Origin: a bacterium
Lineage (GTDB): Bacteria; Joyebacterota; Joyebacteria; Joyebacterales; Joyebacteraceae
DNA: 64,000 nt
NCBI GenBank assembly: GCA_025774935.1
Contig: JALGZK010000017.1
Location: forward strand, 1 to 64,000
Reading direction: 5' to 3'
Part shown: positions 42,267 through 52,861 of the stretch, piece after piece
How positions within the stretch are numbered: position 1 is the stretch's first letter
How the letters are laid out: each line of letters begins with the position of its first letter
The notes under the pieces: model-generated
Databases searched by the model: none
Told to the model about the DNA's origin: nothing
What the model saw: the letters and a program-made list of their open reading frames with translations, nothing else
Position numbers and translations under genes: made by a program

Positions 42267-43793
42267 CTACTTGAGGTGGAGCTGCCAGCCTCCCCACGTC
42301 CTCCGCTCGGGCGGCTGCCGCCAGCCGCCTCGCGATGTGCCGGCCCCCGCTCCGACTGCGAGCGGCTGCGCCTCCTCTCGCTCCGCGTCGCGCACGAGCG
42401 CTGCGGCCACGGCCGCGACCTCGGGAAGCGGGAGCGTCCTGCCCGTGTACGTCGGGAAGAAGACCTCGTCGACGTACGACGTGTCGAAGTCTCCGCTCCG
42501 GAAGGCCTCGCTCTCCATCACGGCCTTGTGGAACGGGATCGTCGTCTTGATGCCCTCGATGTTGTACTCGGAGAGGGCGCGCCGCATCCTCTCGATCGCC
42601 TGGTCTCTCGTGGGCGCCCACGCCAGGAGCTTGGAGACGAGCGGGTCGTAGTAGATCGGCACGTCGAACCCGGCGTGGATGCCGCTCTCGACCCGGACGC
42701 CGGGGCCCGCGGGCTCCCTCATCCGCTCGATGAGACCGGTCGAAGGGAAGAAGTTGTTCTCGGGATCCTCGGCGCAGATCCGGCACTCGATCGCGGAGCC
42801 TCTGTGGAAGACGTCGAGCTGGCGGAACGAGAGCTCCTCGCCCGCCGCCACGCGGAGCTGCTCCCTGACGAGGTCGATGCCCGTCACGAGCTCCGTCACC
42901 GGGTGCTCGACCTGGAGCCGCGCGTTCACCTCCAGGAAGTAGAACTCGCGGTTCGCGTCGAGCAGGAACTCGATCGTTCCGGCGTTGACGTACCCCGAGG
43001 CCTTCGCCGCCTTGACCGCCGCCTCCCCCATCTTCGCTCGGAGGCTCTTCGTGAGCGCGGTCGACGGCGACTCTTCCACGAGCTTCTGGTGGCGCCTCTG
43101 GATCGAGCACTCGCGCTCGCCCAGGTGCACGACATTCCCGTGGCTGTCGGCGATGATCTGAAACTCGACGTGGCGAGGTTTCTCGATGAGCTTCTCGAGG
43201 TAGATGCGGTCGTCGGCGAACGCACTCCCGGCCTCCGAGCGGGCCGCCCTCGCGGCGGCCGCGAGCTCGTCCTTCGAGAATATGGCGCGCATCCCCTTGC
43301 CGCCGCCGCCCGCCGCCGCCTTGAGCATGACGGGGAACCCGATCCGCTCCGCCTCGGCCTGGATCTCATCGTCGTCCGAGAGCGGACGGTCGCCGCCCGG
43401 CACGACGGGGATCCCCGCCGCGACCATCGTCTTCCGCGCCTCCATCTTGTCGCCGACGAGCGCGATGGTCCTGCTCGAGGGACCAATGAAGACGACGCCC
43501 GCGTCCTCGCACGCGCGCGCGAATCCGGCGTTCTCCGCGAGGAACCCGTATCCCGGGTGGATGGCCTCGGCGCCTATCTTCTTCGCGTGGTCGACGATCG
43601 CGTCGATCTTGAGGTAGCTCTCGCCCGGGGCCGGCGGCCCAATGAGGTGGGCCTCGTCCGCCTGGCGGACGTGGCGCGAGGAGCGGTCGGCCTCCGAGTA
43701 GATGGCGGCGGAGGATATCTCGAGCTCCCGTAGCGCACGGATGACCCTGATCGCGATCTCGCCTCGGTTGGCTACCAGCACCTTCTTGAACAT
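42267..43793 (-). CDS. Biotin carboxylase subunit (propionyl-CoA carboxylase set)
   Basis: 508 aa. KVLVANRGEIAIRVIRALREL, IHPGYGFLAENAGFA, KAAAGGGGKGMRAIF, GERECSIQRRHQKLVEESPSTALT and NARLQVEHPVTELVTGIDLV define the ATP-grasp biotin carboxylase. It is a second copy related to the one at 31660, and differs mainly near the C-terminus. It carboxylates biotin on the carrier protein encoded downstream. The last about 40 residues (from AEREEAQPL) are Arg/Gly-rich and unconserved. Confidence 0.9.
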   Translation of the reverse strand: MFKKVLVANRGEIAIRVIRALRELEISSAAIYSEADRSSRHVRQADEAHLIGPPAPGESYLKIDAIVDHAKKIGAEAIHPGYGFLAENAGFARACEDAGVVFIGPSSRTIALVGDKMEARKTMVAAGIPVVPGGDRPLSDDDEIQAEAERIGFPVMLKAAAGGGGKGMRAIFSKDELAAAARAARSEAGSAFADDRIYLEKLIEKPRHVEFQIIADSHGNVVHLGERECSIQRRHQKLVEESPSTALTKSLRAKMGEAAVKAAKASGYVNAGTIEFLLDANREFYFLEVNARLQVEHPVTELVTGIDLVREQLRVAAGEELSFRQLDVFHRGSAIECRICAEDPENNFFPSTGLIERMREPAGPGVRVESGIHAGFDVPIYYDPLVSKLLAWAPTRDQAIERMRRALSEYNIEGIKTTIPFHKAVMESEAFRSGDFDTSYVDEVFFPTYTGRTLPLPEVAAVAAALVRDAEREEAQPLAVGAGAGTSRGGWRQPPERRTWGGWQLHLK

Positions 43794-43818
43794 GATGTCG
43801 TCCGTGCCTCCTCGAGGG

Positions 43819-45369
43819 CTAGAGCGGGATGTTCCCGTGCTTCCTGGGCGGGTTCGAGTCTCTCTTGTTCGCGAGCATCCGGAGCGCGTCGATGACGACG
43901 GGCCTCGTGTCGCGCGGCTTGATCACTCGGTCGAGGAACCCCGCGGCCGCCGCGATGTAGGGGCTCGAGAACTTCTCCTTGAACTCGTCGACGAGCTTCT
44001 TCCTGAGCGCTTCGGGATCGTCCGCCGCGCCGAGCTCCTTTCGGAAGAGGACGTTGACGGCGCCCTCCGCGCCCATGACGGCGATCTCCGACGTCGGCCA
44101 CGCGAGGTTCACGTCGCCCCTGATGTGCTTGCTGCTCATGACGACGTACGCGCCGCCGTACGCCTTCCTCGTGATGATCGTGATCTTCGGGACGGTCGCC
44201 TCGCAGTACGCGTAGAGGAGCTTCGCGCCGTGCCTGATGATCCCGCCGAACTCCTGCCCCGTTCCCGGCAGGAATCCCGGCACGTCGGTGAACGTGATGA
44301 GCGGGATGTTGAACGCGTCGCAGAACCGGACGAACCTCGCGCCCTTGACCGACGAGTCGATGTCGAGGACGCCCGCGAGCGCGGCGGGCTGGTTCGCGAT
44401 GATCCCGACGGGACGGCCGTCCATGCGCGCGAACCCGACGACGATGTTCGGGGCGAAGTCACGGTGCACCTCGAGGAAGTCGCGGTCGTCGACTACCCGC
44501 AGAATCACGTCCTTCATGTCGTACGGCTTGTTCGGGTTGTCGGGCACGATCTCGTCGAGCTCGGGGTCACGGCGCTCGGGGTCGTCGGTCGGGTCCTTGC
44601 TCGGCGGGTCCTCCGCGTTGTTCGACGGGAGGAACGAGAGGAGCTCCCGGATCTGCGAGAGACAGGCAGCCTCGCTGTCGGAGTTGAAGTGCGCGACGCC
44701 GCTCTTCGTGTTGTGGACCGGCGCCCCGCCGAGCTCCTCGTGCGTCACCTCTTCGTGCATGACCGTCTTGATGACGTCAGGCCCGGTGAGGAACATGTAG
44801 CTCGTCTTGTTCACCATGAAGACGAAGTCGGTGATGGCCGGCGAGTAGACGGCGCCGCCCGCACACGGCCCCATGATCGCCGAGATCTGCGGGACGACGC
44901 CCGAGGCCAGCACGTTCCGGAGGAAGAACTCGGCATACCCGGCGAGGCTCCAGACGCCCTCCTGGATGCGCGCGCCGCCGGAGTCGTTGAGGCCGACGAC
45001 CGGCGCCCCGTTCTTCATCGCGAGGTCCATGATCTTGCAGATCTTCTCTCCGTGCGCCATCGAGAGCGAGCCGCCGAACACGGTGAAGTCCTGCGCGAAG
45101 ACGTAGACGAGCCTCCCGTCGACCGTCCCGTACCCCGTCACCACCCCGTCGCCCGGGATCCTCTTCTTCTCCATGTCGAAGTCGGTGCAGCGGTGGGTCA
45201 CGAACGGGTCGAGCTCGCGGAAGCTGCCCTCGTCGAGGAGGAGGTCGAGCCGCTCCCTGGCGGTGAGCTTGCCGGCGGCGTGCTGCTTCTCGATGCGCTT
45301 CTCACCGCCGCCCAGCAGGGTCTCCTTCGTTCGCTCTTCGAGCTCCTTCATCTTCTCTTCTATCGACAT
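43819..45369 (-). CDS. pccB: Propionyl-CoA carboxylase beta/methylmalonyl-CoA decarboxylase alpha-type carboxyltransferase
   Basis: 516 aa. Starts with the family N-terminus ([47 protein letters not shown] region), then [61 protein letters not shown] and [27 protein letters not shown]. All fit propionyl-CoA carboxylase beta or the decarboxylase MmdA. The adjacent biotin carboxylase favours an ATP-dependent carboxylase; no membrane decarboxylase beta subunit is visible. It feeds methylmalonyl-CoA to the epimerase and mutase encoded downstream. Confidence 0.92.
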   Translation of the reverse strand: MSIEEKMKELEERTKETLLGGGEKRIEKQHAAGKLTARERLDLLLDEGSFRELDPFVTHRCTDFDMEKKRIPGDGVVTGYGTVDGRLVYVFAQDFTVFGGSLSMAHGEKICKIMDLAMKNGAPVVGLNDSGGARIQEGVWSLAGYAEFFLRNVLASGVVPQISAIMGPCAGGAVYSPAITDFVFMVNKTSYMFLTGPDVIKTVMHEEVTHEELGGAPVHNTKSGVAHFNSDSEAACLSQIRELLSFLPSNNAEDPPSKDPTDDPERRDPELDEIVPDNPNKPYDMKDVILRVVDDRDFLEVHRDFAPNIVVGFARMDGRPVGIIANQPAALAGVLDIDSSVKGARFVRFCDAFNIPLITFTDVPGFLPGTGQEFGGIIRHGAKLLYAYCEATVPKITIITRKAYGGAYVVMSSKHIRGDVNLAWPTSEIAVMGAEGAVNVLFRKELGAADDPEALRKKLVDEFKEKFSSPYIAAAAGFLDRVIKPRDTRPVVIDALRMLANKRDSNPPRKHGNIPL

Positions 45370-45403
45370 CGCTACCGGCCCCTTCTCGATTGAGGGAAGA
45401 ACC

Positions 45404-46288
45404 TCACGCGTCGGAGAGGTCCTCGAACGCGTACCTGCCCCTCTCGTCCTTCGTGATGCGGCCGACGTTCCCGTCGACGTCGTGGTCGAGGATGACGATC
45501 CAGTCGCCGGCGACCGCCTGTGCGAGGAGCTTCTCCTTCTGCTCGATGACCTCGAGCGGGAAGGTGTCGACGCCCGCGACGTACGGAACGCGTACGTGGT
45601 GCCTCCCCGGAATGAGGTCGGCCGGGTAGACCGCCGTTCCGTCGGGCGTCTCTATCAGCACCATCGTGTGCCCGGCCGTGTGGCCGCCGGTCCGCACCAT
45701 CGTGACACCGGGGGCGACCTCGTGTCGGTCGCCGACGAGATCGAGCTGCCCCGCCTCCTCGATGGGAACGAAGTCGTCCGTGCGGTACGCGGCTCTGCTC
45801 CGGGCGTCCGGCTCGAGCGCGTCCGCCCACTCCCGCTCGTTCACGTGGTAGCACGCGTTCGGGAACGCGGGCTCGACGCCCCCGGTCCCGTCCCGAGTCG
45901 CTCCGGCGGCGTGGTCCGCGTGGAGGTGCGTGAGGACGACCGTGTCGATGTCCTCGGGCGCGAATCCCATCCGCCGGAGAGCCGTCTCCACGTTTCTGTC
46001 GGGGTCGAACGCGAAAATCCTGAGGTCCTTCTTGGTGTGCCTCGCCCCGAACCCGACGTCGACCAGGATCTTCCTGCCGTCGGTCTCGATGAGGAGCGGC
46101 GAGAGCGAGAGCCTGATGCGGTTCTGGTCGTCGGCCGGGACGAGCGCCTCCCAGATGATCTTGGGGACGGCTCCGAACATCGCGCCGCCGTCGTAGAGGC
46201 ACTCCCCCGCGTCGAGGCTCGTGAGCTTCACTCCCCCGAGTGTCACCGTGAGGTCCGTCATGCTCACACCCGTCGCTCCCCCGCTCAT
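45404..46288 (-). CDS. MBL-fold metallo-hydrolase
   Basis: 294 aa. The metallo-beta-lactamase signature is [10 protein letters not shown] with further ligands in [18 protein letters not shown] and [30 protein letters not shown] near the N-terminus is typical of the lactonase/glyoxalase-like branch. Position between an acyl-CoA dehydrogenase (4-nt overlap, ATGA) and pccB suggests hydrolysis of a thioester or lactone by-product, but the substrate cannot be inferred. A start at the Met 9 codons downstream (46261) is also possible. Confidence 0.82.
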   Translation of the reverse strand: MSGGATGVSMTDLTVTLGGVKLTSLDAGECLYDGGAMFGAVPKIIWEALVPADDQNRIRLSLSPLLIETDGRKILVDVGFGARHTKKDLRIFAFDPDRNVETALRRMGFAPEDIDTVVLTHLHADHAAGATRDGTGGVEPAFPNACYHVNEREWADALEPDARSRAAYRTDDFVPIEEAGQLDLVGDRHEVAPGVTMVRTGGHTAGHTMVLIETPDGTAVYPADLIPGRHHVRVPYVAGVDTFPLEVIEQKEKLLAQAVAGDWIVILDHDVDGNVGRITKDERGRYAFEDLSDA

Positions 46289-47436
46289 CCCCTGAGCTCC
46301 CAGCCGGCCACCACGAGCTTCTGGATCTCGGAGGTCCCCTCGATGATCTCGGTCACGCGCGCGTCGCGGAAGTAGCGCTCGACGGGGTGGAGATCCGCGA
46401 CGACGCCCGAGCCGCCGTGAACCTGCACGGCCTTCGACGCTACGAACGAGGCGGTCTCAGACGCGAAGAGCTTCGCCTGCGCTGCGATCTCGCCGTACGG
46501 GGCTCCTTCGTCCATGGTCGCCGCCGCCTGGTATGTGAGCGCGCGGGCGGCTTCGAGCCGCGTGGCCATCTCCGCGATCATGAGCTGGACCGCCTGGAAC
46601 TTCGCGATGGGGCGCCCGCCCGTCACGCGGGAGAGCGCGTAGGCCTTCGACGCCTCGAGCGCGGCCTGACCGATACCGACGGCCATGGCTGCGGCTCCGA
46701 TCCTGCCGCCGTCGAGGACCCCGAGCGCCATCCTCATGCCCTTCCCGCGCTTGCCGATCACGTGCGCCGCGGGGATGCGCATGCCGTCGAAGACGAGCTT
46801 CCCCACCGGCGCGGCCTTCAGACCGATCTTGATTCCTGCGCTCTCGGGCGCGAACCCATCCGCGTGCTCCGCCTCGACGAGGAGCGCGCTCATCTCGTCG
46901 CGCTTCGTGACCTTCCCGTCCTTCTCGACCGCGGTCTCGCCCGTGATCGCGAAGAGGACGATGACGTCGGCGATGGGGCCGTTCGTGATGTACATCTTCG
47001 TGCCGGTGGCGACGAAGTGGTCGCCTTCCTCAGGCGCGCGCGTGGGCGTCGTCGGGTCGAGCTCGGTGAGCGCGAACGCGCCGAGCTTCTTCTTCGCGAG
47101 CTCCGGAAGGACGTGCGCCTTTATCTCGTCGGACGCGTGCTCCGCGAGGAGCGCGACGCAGAGTGAGCTGTGGATGGACATCACGAGCGCCGTGCTCGCG
47201 TCGCAGCGCGCGAGCTCCTCGACAGCGGTCACGTACTCGAGCGCGCTCGCCCCTCGCCCGCCGAACTCCGTCGGCGCGAGGAGCCCCATCATCCCGGCTT
47301 CGAACATCGCGTCGAGCGCCGCCCGGTCGTACCTCCCGACCTTGTCCATGCCCGCCGCGCGCGGAGCGATCTCCCGCTCTGCGAACTCCCGCGCCCACGC
47401 GCGGATCTCGCGCTGCTTCTCGCTCAGATCGAACAT
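46285..47436 (-). CDS. Acyl-CoA dehydrogenase
   Basis: 383 aa. Family motifs: GAFALTELDPTTPTRAPEEGDHF (replacing the usual TEPxAGSD), GTKMYITNGPIADV and FRDARVTEIIEGTSEIQKLV with the standard catalytic Glu in EGTSE. It is therefore of the butyryl/short-chain class, unlike the protein at 29902. Its ORF lies beside the isobutyryl-CoA mutase small subunit gene. Specificity (isobutyryl-, 2-methylbutyryl- or butyryl-CoA) is not decidable from sequence alone. Confidence 0.88.
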   Translation of the reverse strand: MFDLSEKQREIRAWAREFAEREIAPRAAGMDKVGRYDRAALDAMFEAGMMGLLAPTEFGGRGASALEYVTAVEELARCDASTALVMSIHSSLCVALLAEHASDEIKAHVLPELAKKKLGAFALTELDPTTPTRAPEEGDHFVATGTKMYITNGPIADVIVLFAITGETAVEKDGKVTKRDEMSALLVEAEHADGFAPESAGIKIGLKAAPVGKLVFDGMRIPAAHVIGKRGKGMRMALGVLDGGRIGAAAMAVGIGQAALEASKAYALSRVTGGRPIAKFQAVQLMIAEMATRLEAARALTYQAAATMDEGAPYGEIAAQAKLFASETASFVASKAVQVHGGSGVVADLHPVERYFRDARVTEIIEGTSEIQKLVVAGWELRG

Positions 47437-47476
47437 CGTGTCCTCGTCCGGCGCGGTCCGGGCGGCCCGTCCGATG

Positions 47477-47884
47477 CTACGCGCCGCGCTTCTGCGCGAC
47501 CGCTTCCTTGATGTACGTGACGATGTCGCGCGTGTCGGTGCCCGGGCCGAAGAGCCGGTCGACGCCCATGCCGACGAGCTTCTCCATGTCCTCGTCGGGG
47601 ATGATCCCCCCGCCCGTCACGATCACGTCGTCGGCGCCCTTCTCCTTCAGGAGCTCGAGCACCCGCGGGAACATCGTCATGTGCGCGCCCGAGAGGATGC
47701 TCATCGCGACGACGTCCACGTCCTCCTGGACTGCCGCGTTGACGATCATCTCGGGGGTCTGGTGGAGGCCGGTGTAGATGACCTCCAGCCCGCCGTCCCG
47801 GAGAGCGCTCGCCACGACCTTCGCGCCGCGGTCGTGGCCGTCGAGCCCGGGCTTGGCGACCAGTACTCGGATTCTCTGTGGCAT
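47477..47884 (-). CDS. Acyl-CoA mutase small subunit, B12-binding
   Basis: 135 aa from ATG at 47884. The whole protein is one cobalamin-binding Rossmann domain: [27 protein letters not shown] with the DxHxxG lower-ligand His, AMSILSGAH and [13 protein letters not shown]. It is the separate small subunit of isobutyryl-CoA/methylmalonyl-CoA mutases. The nearest large subunit gene (49362) is of isobutyryl type and is separated from it by a sulfatase gene. It may also serve the methylmalonyl-type large subunit at 39997. Confidence 0.92.
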   Translation of the reverse strand: MPQRIRVLVAKPGLDGHDRGAKVVASALRDGGLEVIYTGLHQTPEMIVNAAVQEDVDVVAMSILSGAHMTMFPRVLELLKEKGADDVIVTGGGIIPDEDMEKLVGMGVDRLFGPGTDTRDIVTYIKEAVAQKRGA

Positions 47885-47915
47885 CGTTGGTGCTTCCTCC
47901 GCTCGTCTCTCCCGC

Positions 47916-49349
47916 CTAGTTCGGCGGCTCGTAGGGATCGGGAGTACCGGGCCGGATGGGTGGTTCCTTCTGGAGCGACATAACGTGGTCCGTAAGGAGT
48001 TGCCCCGCCGGCCAGCGGATCCAGCCCGCCCTGATCCACTGCGGATCGAGCGGGTTCTCTTCCTTCGGGTCGGTGTGGAGATCGTAGACGAGAGGCACCG
48101 GATACTCTTTGAGGGGCTCGCCCCACGCACGGTCGAGCTCCTTGAAGACCATTTTCCAGTTCCGCCACTTCACGCCGAAGATTTCGCTCCCGACGTAGAC
48201 GATGACGCCCTCGCGGTTCGACTTCTCGTGACCACCCGTGAAGAAGTCGAGCTGGTCGATGCTGTCGATGACGCGGTCGTCGGGCACGTCGCCTCCGACC
48301 GCACTGGCAAACGTCGCGAAGAGGTCCACCTCGTGGACGATCTCGTTACTGACGAGCCCCTCGGGAACGTTCCCGGGCCACCGCATGAGGAACGGCACCC
48401 GAAGCGAGCCCTCGTAGCCTGTGAAGTAGGTGCTCCGCCACGGCCCGCTGAACCCGTGCCACGGCACCTGCGCGTCGGGCCCGTTGTCGGCGGTGAAGAT
48501 GAAGATCGTCTCGTCCCGGATGCCGAGCCGGTCGACCTCGTCGAGGAGCATGCCGACGTAGACGTCGAGCTGTGCAAGAACATCGGCGAAGTCGCCGTTC
48601 CCCGTCTTCCCCGCGAAGTCCGGGTGCGGCGTGAACGGCATGTGCGTCTGCGTGTAGGGCAGGTAGAGGAAGAACGGTCTCTCGGCTTCGACCTGGCGCC
48701 GCATGAAGTCGATCGACAGCTCGGTCAGCTCGCCGTCGATGAGGGCGCGCTCCTCGAGGTCGTATACGCGGAGGTTCGCGGGCTCCTCGCCCCTCACGCC
48801 TTCCATGATGTGCTCGGGATGCGCGAACGGATGTGAGTCGGGCCTGAAGCGGCTGTCGTTGGGCCAGAACGCCTCGTCCGAGGAGTTCGGGATCCCGTAC
48901 CACTCGTCGAACCCCTGGTCCGTGGGGTATCTCCCCTCCGTGTGACCGAGGTGCCACTTGCCGAACATGCCGGTCGCGTAGCCCGCGTCCGAGAGCATCT
49001 CGGCCATCGTGTACTCCCACTGCGTGAGGCCGTAGATCGGCGACTCGATCGGGATTGACGCGTTCCCCGTGCGGATGGCGTAGCGCCCCGTGAGGATCGC
49101 GGCCCTGCTTGGCGTGCACTGGGCTTCCACGTTGAAGTTCGTGAGCCGGATGCCCTCCGACGCGAGCTTGTCGAGCCGGGGCGTCGGCGCCCCGCGGATG
49201 ATCCCGCCGCCATAGCAGCCGAGCTCCCCATACCCGAAGTTGTCCATGAAGATGAGGACGATGTTCGGCTTGGACGCGGCCTGCGCGGCCGCGGGCTTGA
49301 GCGCGAACGTCGCGGCTAGAAGCCCGAAGACGGCCATGAGGAACTTCAT
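47916..49349 (-). CDS. Exported sulfatase (arylsulfatase family)
   Basis: 477 aa with signal peptide [24 protein letters not shown]. Type I sulfatase: [21 protein letters not shown] (metal Asp), the formylglycine motif [27 protein letters not shown] and TADNGP. The CxPSR Cys must be converted to formylglycine by a separate enzyme not seen here. It would act in the periplasm or outside the cell on sulfate esters. It lies 31 and 12 nt from the two mutase subunit genes, an odd place for an exported enzyme. Confidence 0.92.
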   Translation of the reverse strand: MKFLMAVFGLLAATFALKPAAAQAASKPNIVLIFMDNFGYGELGCYGGGIIRGAPTPRLDKLASEGIRLTNFNVEAQCTPSRAAILTGRYAIRTGNASIPIESPIYGLTQWEYTMAEMLSDAGYATGMFGKWHLGHTEGRYPTDQGFDEWYGIPNSSDEAFWPNDSRFRPDSHPFAHPEHIMEGVRGEEPANLRVYDLEERALIDGELTELSIDFMRRQVEAERPFFLYLPYTQTHMPFTPHPDFAGKTGNGDFADVLAQLDVYVGMLLDEVDRLGIRDETIFIFTADNGPDAQVPWHGFSGPWRSTYFTGYEGSLRVPFLMRWPGNVPEGLVSNEIVHEVDLFATFASAVGGDVPDDRVIDSIDQLDFFTGGHEKSNREGVIVYVGSEIFGVKWRNWKMVFKELDRAWGEPLKEYPVPLVYDLHTDPKEENPLDPQWIRAGWIRWPAGQLLTDHVMSLQKEPPIRPGTPDPYEPPN

Positions 49350-49361
49350 CGTCTCCCCCTT

Positions 49362-51035
49362 TCACCCGTTGGGGTGAGGCAGGACCTCCCGGAGGACCCC
49401 GATCATCTCCCCGATCGTGGCGTACACCCGGGAGCACTGAACGAAGTGTGGCATCAGGTTGTCGGTGCCCTCGGCCGCGGCGCGGAGTCCCGCGAGGGCT
49501 TTCGTGACCGCTGCGTCGTCGCGCTCCGTCCTCACCTGTGCGAGCACCTCCCGCTGCCGCTCCGCAACGTCCGCGCCGATCTTCAGGAGCTCGATCTTGA
49601 TCTCCTCGCCCTCGTCGACGTGTTCGTTCACGCCGACGATTACCTGGCGGTTCTCCTCGATCGCTCGCTGGTACCGGAACGCGGCCTTCGCGATGTCGCG
49701 CTGGAAGAACCCCTTCTCGATCGCCGGGATGACGCCGCCGAGCTTCTCGATCTTGTCGAAGTAGTCGCGGCAGCCTTCCTCCATCCTGTTCGTGAGCGCC
49801 TCGACGTAGTACGACCCGCCGAGGGGGTCGATCACGTTCGGGACGCCGGACTCGTGCGCGATGACCTGCTGGGTCCGGAGGGCTACGTGCACGGCCTCTT
49901 CGGAAGGGAGCGCGAGCGACTCGTCCATCGAGTTCGTGTGGAGGCTCTGCGTTCCGCCCATCACGGCGGCCAGCGCCTCGAGCGCGGTCCGGACGACGTT
50001 GTTGAACGGCTGCTGCGCTGTAAGGCTGCAGCCCGCCGTCTGCGTGTGGAACCGCATGAGCCACGACCGGGGGTCCTTCGCCCCGTACTTCTCCTTCATG
50101 TCGGTCGCCCAGATCCGTCTCGCGGCGCGGAACTTCGCGACCTCCTCGAAGAAATCCATGTGCGAGTTGAAGAAGAACGAGAGTCTCGGCGCGAACTCGT
50201 CGACGTCCATCCCGGCCGCGATGCCGGCCTCGACGTAGGCGAACCCGTCGGCGAGCGTGAACGCGAGCTCCTGGAGCGCGGTCGAGCCCGCCTCGCGGAT
50301 GTGGTAGCCGCTGATCGATATCGTGTTCCACTGCGGGACGTCGGTCGCGCAGTACTGCATGATGTCGGTGATGATCCGCATCGAGGGCTCGGGCGGGAAG
50401 ATCCAGCTCTTCTGCGCGATGTACTCCTTGAGGAGGTCGTTCTGGATCGTGCCGCGCAGCTTCTTCGAGTCGACGCCCTGTTTCTCCCCCACGCAGATGT
50501 ACATGGCGAGGAGCACGGCCGCGGGAGCATTGATCGTCATCGACGTCGAGACCTTGTCGAGCGGAATCCCGTCGAAGAGGGTCTCCATGTCGCGGAGCGA
50601 ATCGATCGCGACGCCGCACACGCCCACCTCGCCCTCCGCCCGTTCGTGGTCGGAGTCGTAGCCCATGATCGTCGCGAGATCGAAGGCGACCGAGAGCCCG
50701 GTCTGCCCGTGCTCGAGCAGGAACTTGTACCGTCTGTTCGAGTCCTCGGGCGTTCCGAACCCCGAGAACTGCCGCATCGTCCAGAGGCGGCCGCGGTACA
50801 TGTTGTGGCGGACCCCCCGCGTGTACGGGTACTCGCCGGGGAACCCGAGGTCGTTCAGGTAGTCGAGATCCGCGACGTCGTCAGGTGTGTAGAGGAGGTC
50901 GACCTCCTCGCCGGAGACCGACGTGAACTCGGCGTCGCGCTGGCGGGACGACTCGGTGGCGTTCCCCTCCCAGGCCTTCCTCGCACCAGCGACATCGCCG
51001 GTTCCGCTCTTCTTCGTGGTGTCAACGTCCGCCAT
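49362..51035 (-). CDS. Isobutyryl-CoA mutase-type large subunit
   Basis: 557 aa from ATG at 51035, overlapping the upstream gene by 14 nt. It has the TIM-barrel mutase fold without B12 domain. The substrate residues are Phe90 in RQFSGF and Gln208 in IAQKSW, the same spacing (118) as Phe80/Gln198 of isobutyryl-CoA mutase and unlike Tyr/Arg of methylmalonyl-CoA mutase. 2-Hydroxyisobutyryl-CoA mutase would have Ile at the first place. It probably interconverts isobutyryl-CoA and butyryl-CoA, linking valine-type substrates to beta-oxidation and butyrate kinase. It follows the Hdr/Nuo genes directly. Confidence 0.88.
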   Translation of the reverse strand: MADVDTTKKSGTGDVAGARKAWEGNATESSRQRDAEFTSVSGEEVDLLYTPDDVADLDYLNDLGFPGEYPYTRGVRHNMYRGRLWTMRQFSGFGTPEDSNRRYKFLLEHGQTGLSVAFDLATIMGYDSDHERAEGEVGVCGVAIDSLRDMETLFDGIPLDKVSTSMTINAPAAVLLAMYICVGEKQGVDSKKLRGTIQNDLLKEYIAQKSWIFPPEPSMRIITDIMQYCATDVPQWNTISISGYHIREAGSTALQELAFTLADGFAYVEAGIAAGMDVDEFAPRLSFFFNSHMDFFEEVAKFRAARRIWATDMKEKYGAKDPRSWLMRFHTQTAGCSLTAQQPFNNVVRTALEALAAVMGGTQSLHTNSMDESLALPSEEAVHVALRTQQVIAHESGVPNVIDPLGGSYYVEALTNRMEEGCRDYFDKIEKLGGVIPAIEKGFFQRDIAKAAFRYQRAIEENRQVIVGVNEHVDEGEEIKIELLKIGADVAERQREVLAQVRTERDDAAVTKALAGLRAAAEGTDNLMPHFVQCSRVYATIGEMIGVLREVLPHPNG

Positions 51036-52794
51036 CGCTGCCTCCCATGAGAGCGACGACCTGGGCCAGGAGCTGGTCAGACGAGAAGTGCGCCATCGAG
51101 ATCGTGCCCGAAGGACACGCCGCCGCGCACGTGCCGCAGCCCTTGCAGAGCGCCTCGTTGCAGCTCGACACGTCCTTCTCCTCGTCGAGCGTGAGAGCGC
51201 CGTAAGGGCAGACGGAGATGCAGATCCTGCAGCCTGCGCAGAGGTCCTCGTCGATCGAGCACGAGAGAGCCTCGACCGTGACCGTGCCCTTCGACATCGG
51301 GATGATCGCCGAGGACGCTGCGGCCTTCGCCTGGGCGACCGTGTCGGGGATGTCCTTCGGCCCCTGGCAGCAGCCGGCGAGGTAGATGCCCTCGCTCGCG
51401 GTGTCGACGGGACGGAGTTTCGGGTGGGCCTCCATGAGGAAGTTGTCCTGGGAGCAGCAGAGCTTGAGCGCGTTCGCGAGGCGTCCGGTGCCCTCGCGAG
51501 GGACGAGCCCCGCCGCCAGGACGACGAGGTCGGCCTCGACGTCAAGCGGCTCGCCCTCGAGCGTGTCCTCGCCCCGAACGACCAGTCGGTCCTTCCTCTT
51601 GTAGATCTCGGAGACGCTCCCGCGCCGGTAGATGACCCCCTCCTTCCGCACGCGGTCGTAGAACTCCTCGAACCCCTTCCCGAACGCCCGGATGTCCATG
51701 TAGAAGACCGTCACGTTCGCGTCGGGGATCTTCTCCTTCACGAGGTGCGCCTGCTTCGCAGTGAACATGCAGCAGACGCGCGAGCAGTACTCGTTCCCCA
51801 CGGTCTCGTCGCGCGAGCCCACGCACTGGATGAACACGACGTCCTTGGGCTTCTTCCCCGCGATCACGATCTCTCCTGTCGTCGGACCCGACGCCGAGCA
51901 GATTCGCTCCATCTCGAGCCCGGTGATCACGTTCTCGTACGAGGCGTACCCGAGCTCGGGCTTGAGGCAGGGGTCGAACTCGTCGAAGCCCGTCGCGACG
52001 ACGACCGTTCCGACCTGAAGCGGCTCCTCCCGCTCCTCCATCTCGTAGTCGATCGCGTCGGGACCACAGACCTTCTCGCACACGCCGCAGGTGCCCAGGG
52101 TCTTCTTCAGGCAGTGCTCGTCGTCGAGCACGGGGACCGCGGGGACCGCCTGCGGGAACGGGAGGTAGATCGACGACCTCGAGACGAGACGGGTGTCGAA
52201 CTCGGACGCGAGCGGCCGGGGCGTGAGGTCGGTGATGAGCCCGAGGTCGATCGCGTCGGTCGGGCAGATGAACTCGCACGCGCCGCAGGCGATGCAGACC
52301 TCCGACTTCTCGGCATACGGCGTGGCGATCGCGCGGTTGTCGCCTCGCCCGCGGAACGCGAGCGCTCCGGCTCCTACGACGTCGCGGCACATGCGGACGC
52401 AGAGCCCGCACATGATGCAGCGGTTGTCGCTCCGGTCCTCGGGCGTCCGGAACGGGGTCCCCTCGATCCCGAGCTTCGCCGCGAGGTCGCGGATCTCGAC
52501 CGCGTCCGGCGCTTCGGCGAGCATGAGCTCGACGACGAACCGCCGCGCCTTCCGGACCATCTCGGAGTCGGTCCGGACCTCGCCCTCCCACGCGGGGTAG
52601 GTGCACGCCGGGTGCAGCCTCGACTTCCCCTTCCAGATCGTCTCCACCACGCAGACCCGGCACGCGCCGTACGGGGTGAGCCCCCGGTAGGTGCAGAGCG
52701 TCGGGATCTCGATCCCGAGCTCGACGGCCGCCTCGAGCACGGTCCGGTTCTGGTCGGCCTCTATCTCGTGTCCGTCGATGATCAGGAGACCCAT
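51022..52794 (-). CDS. NuoG-like ferredoxin region fused to the C-terminal half of HdrA
   Basis: 590 aa from ATG at 52794. Residues 1-75 form a [2Fe-2S] domain with Cys34, 45, 48 and 64. Residues 125-180 hold two [4Fe-4S] motifs ([23 protein letters not shown]), as in NuoG/HydA N-termini. From about residue 200 the protein becomes HdrA, starting only at [14 protein letters not shown] and running through [44 protein letters not shown] and [16 protein letters not shown]. Two more [4Fe-4S] motifs follow. The FAD-binding N-terminal half of HdrA is missing here but present in the protein at 54765. Confidence 0.9.
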   Translation of the reverse strand: MGLLIIDGHEIEADQNRTVLEAAVELGIEIPTLCTYRGLTPYGACRVCVVETIWKGKSRLHPACTYPAWEGEVRTDSEMVRKARRFVVELMLAEAPDAVEIRDLAAKLGIEGTPFRTPEDRSDNRCIMCGLCVRMCRDVVGAGALAFRGRGDNRAIATPYAEKSEVCIACGACEFICPTDAIDLGLITDLTPRPLASEFDTRLVSRSSIYLPFPQAVPAVPVLDDEHCLKKTLGTCGVCEKVCGPDAIDYEMEEREEPLQVGTVVVATGFDEFDPCLKPELGYASYENVITGLEMERICSASGPTTGEIVIAGKKPKDVVFIQCVGSRDETVGNEYCSRVCCMFTAKQAHLVKEKIPDANVTVFYMDIRAFGKGFEEFYDRVRKEGVIYRRGSVSEIYKRKDRLVVRGEDTLEGEPLDVEADLVVLAAGLVPREGTGRLANALKLCCSQDNFLMEAHPKLRPVDTASEGIYLAGCCQGPKDIPDTVAQAKAAASSAIIPMSKGTVTVEALSCSIDEDLCAGCRICISVCPYGALTLDEEKDVSSCNEALCKGCGTCAAACPSGTISMAHFSSDQLLAQVVALMGGSDGGR

Positions 52795-52861
52795 TCCCGG
52801 TGTTCCTCTCGTTCCTTTGGTGTCCATGGCTTCGCGGCGCGGGCGCCCGGCGCCCCCGCCG

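Noticed and set aside
43819-45369. Na+-pumping methylmalonyl-CoA decarboxylase instead of propionyl-CoA carboxylase
   Set aside because: A biotin carboxylase gene is adjacent and no membrane beta subunit (MmdB) is present, so the ATP-dependent carboxylase is the better reading, though the alpha-type protein alone is ambiguous.
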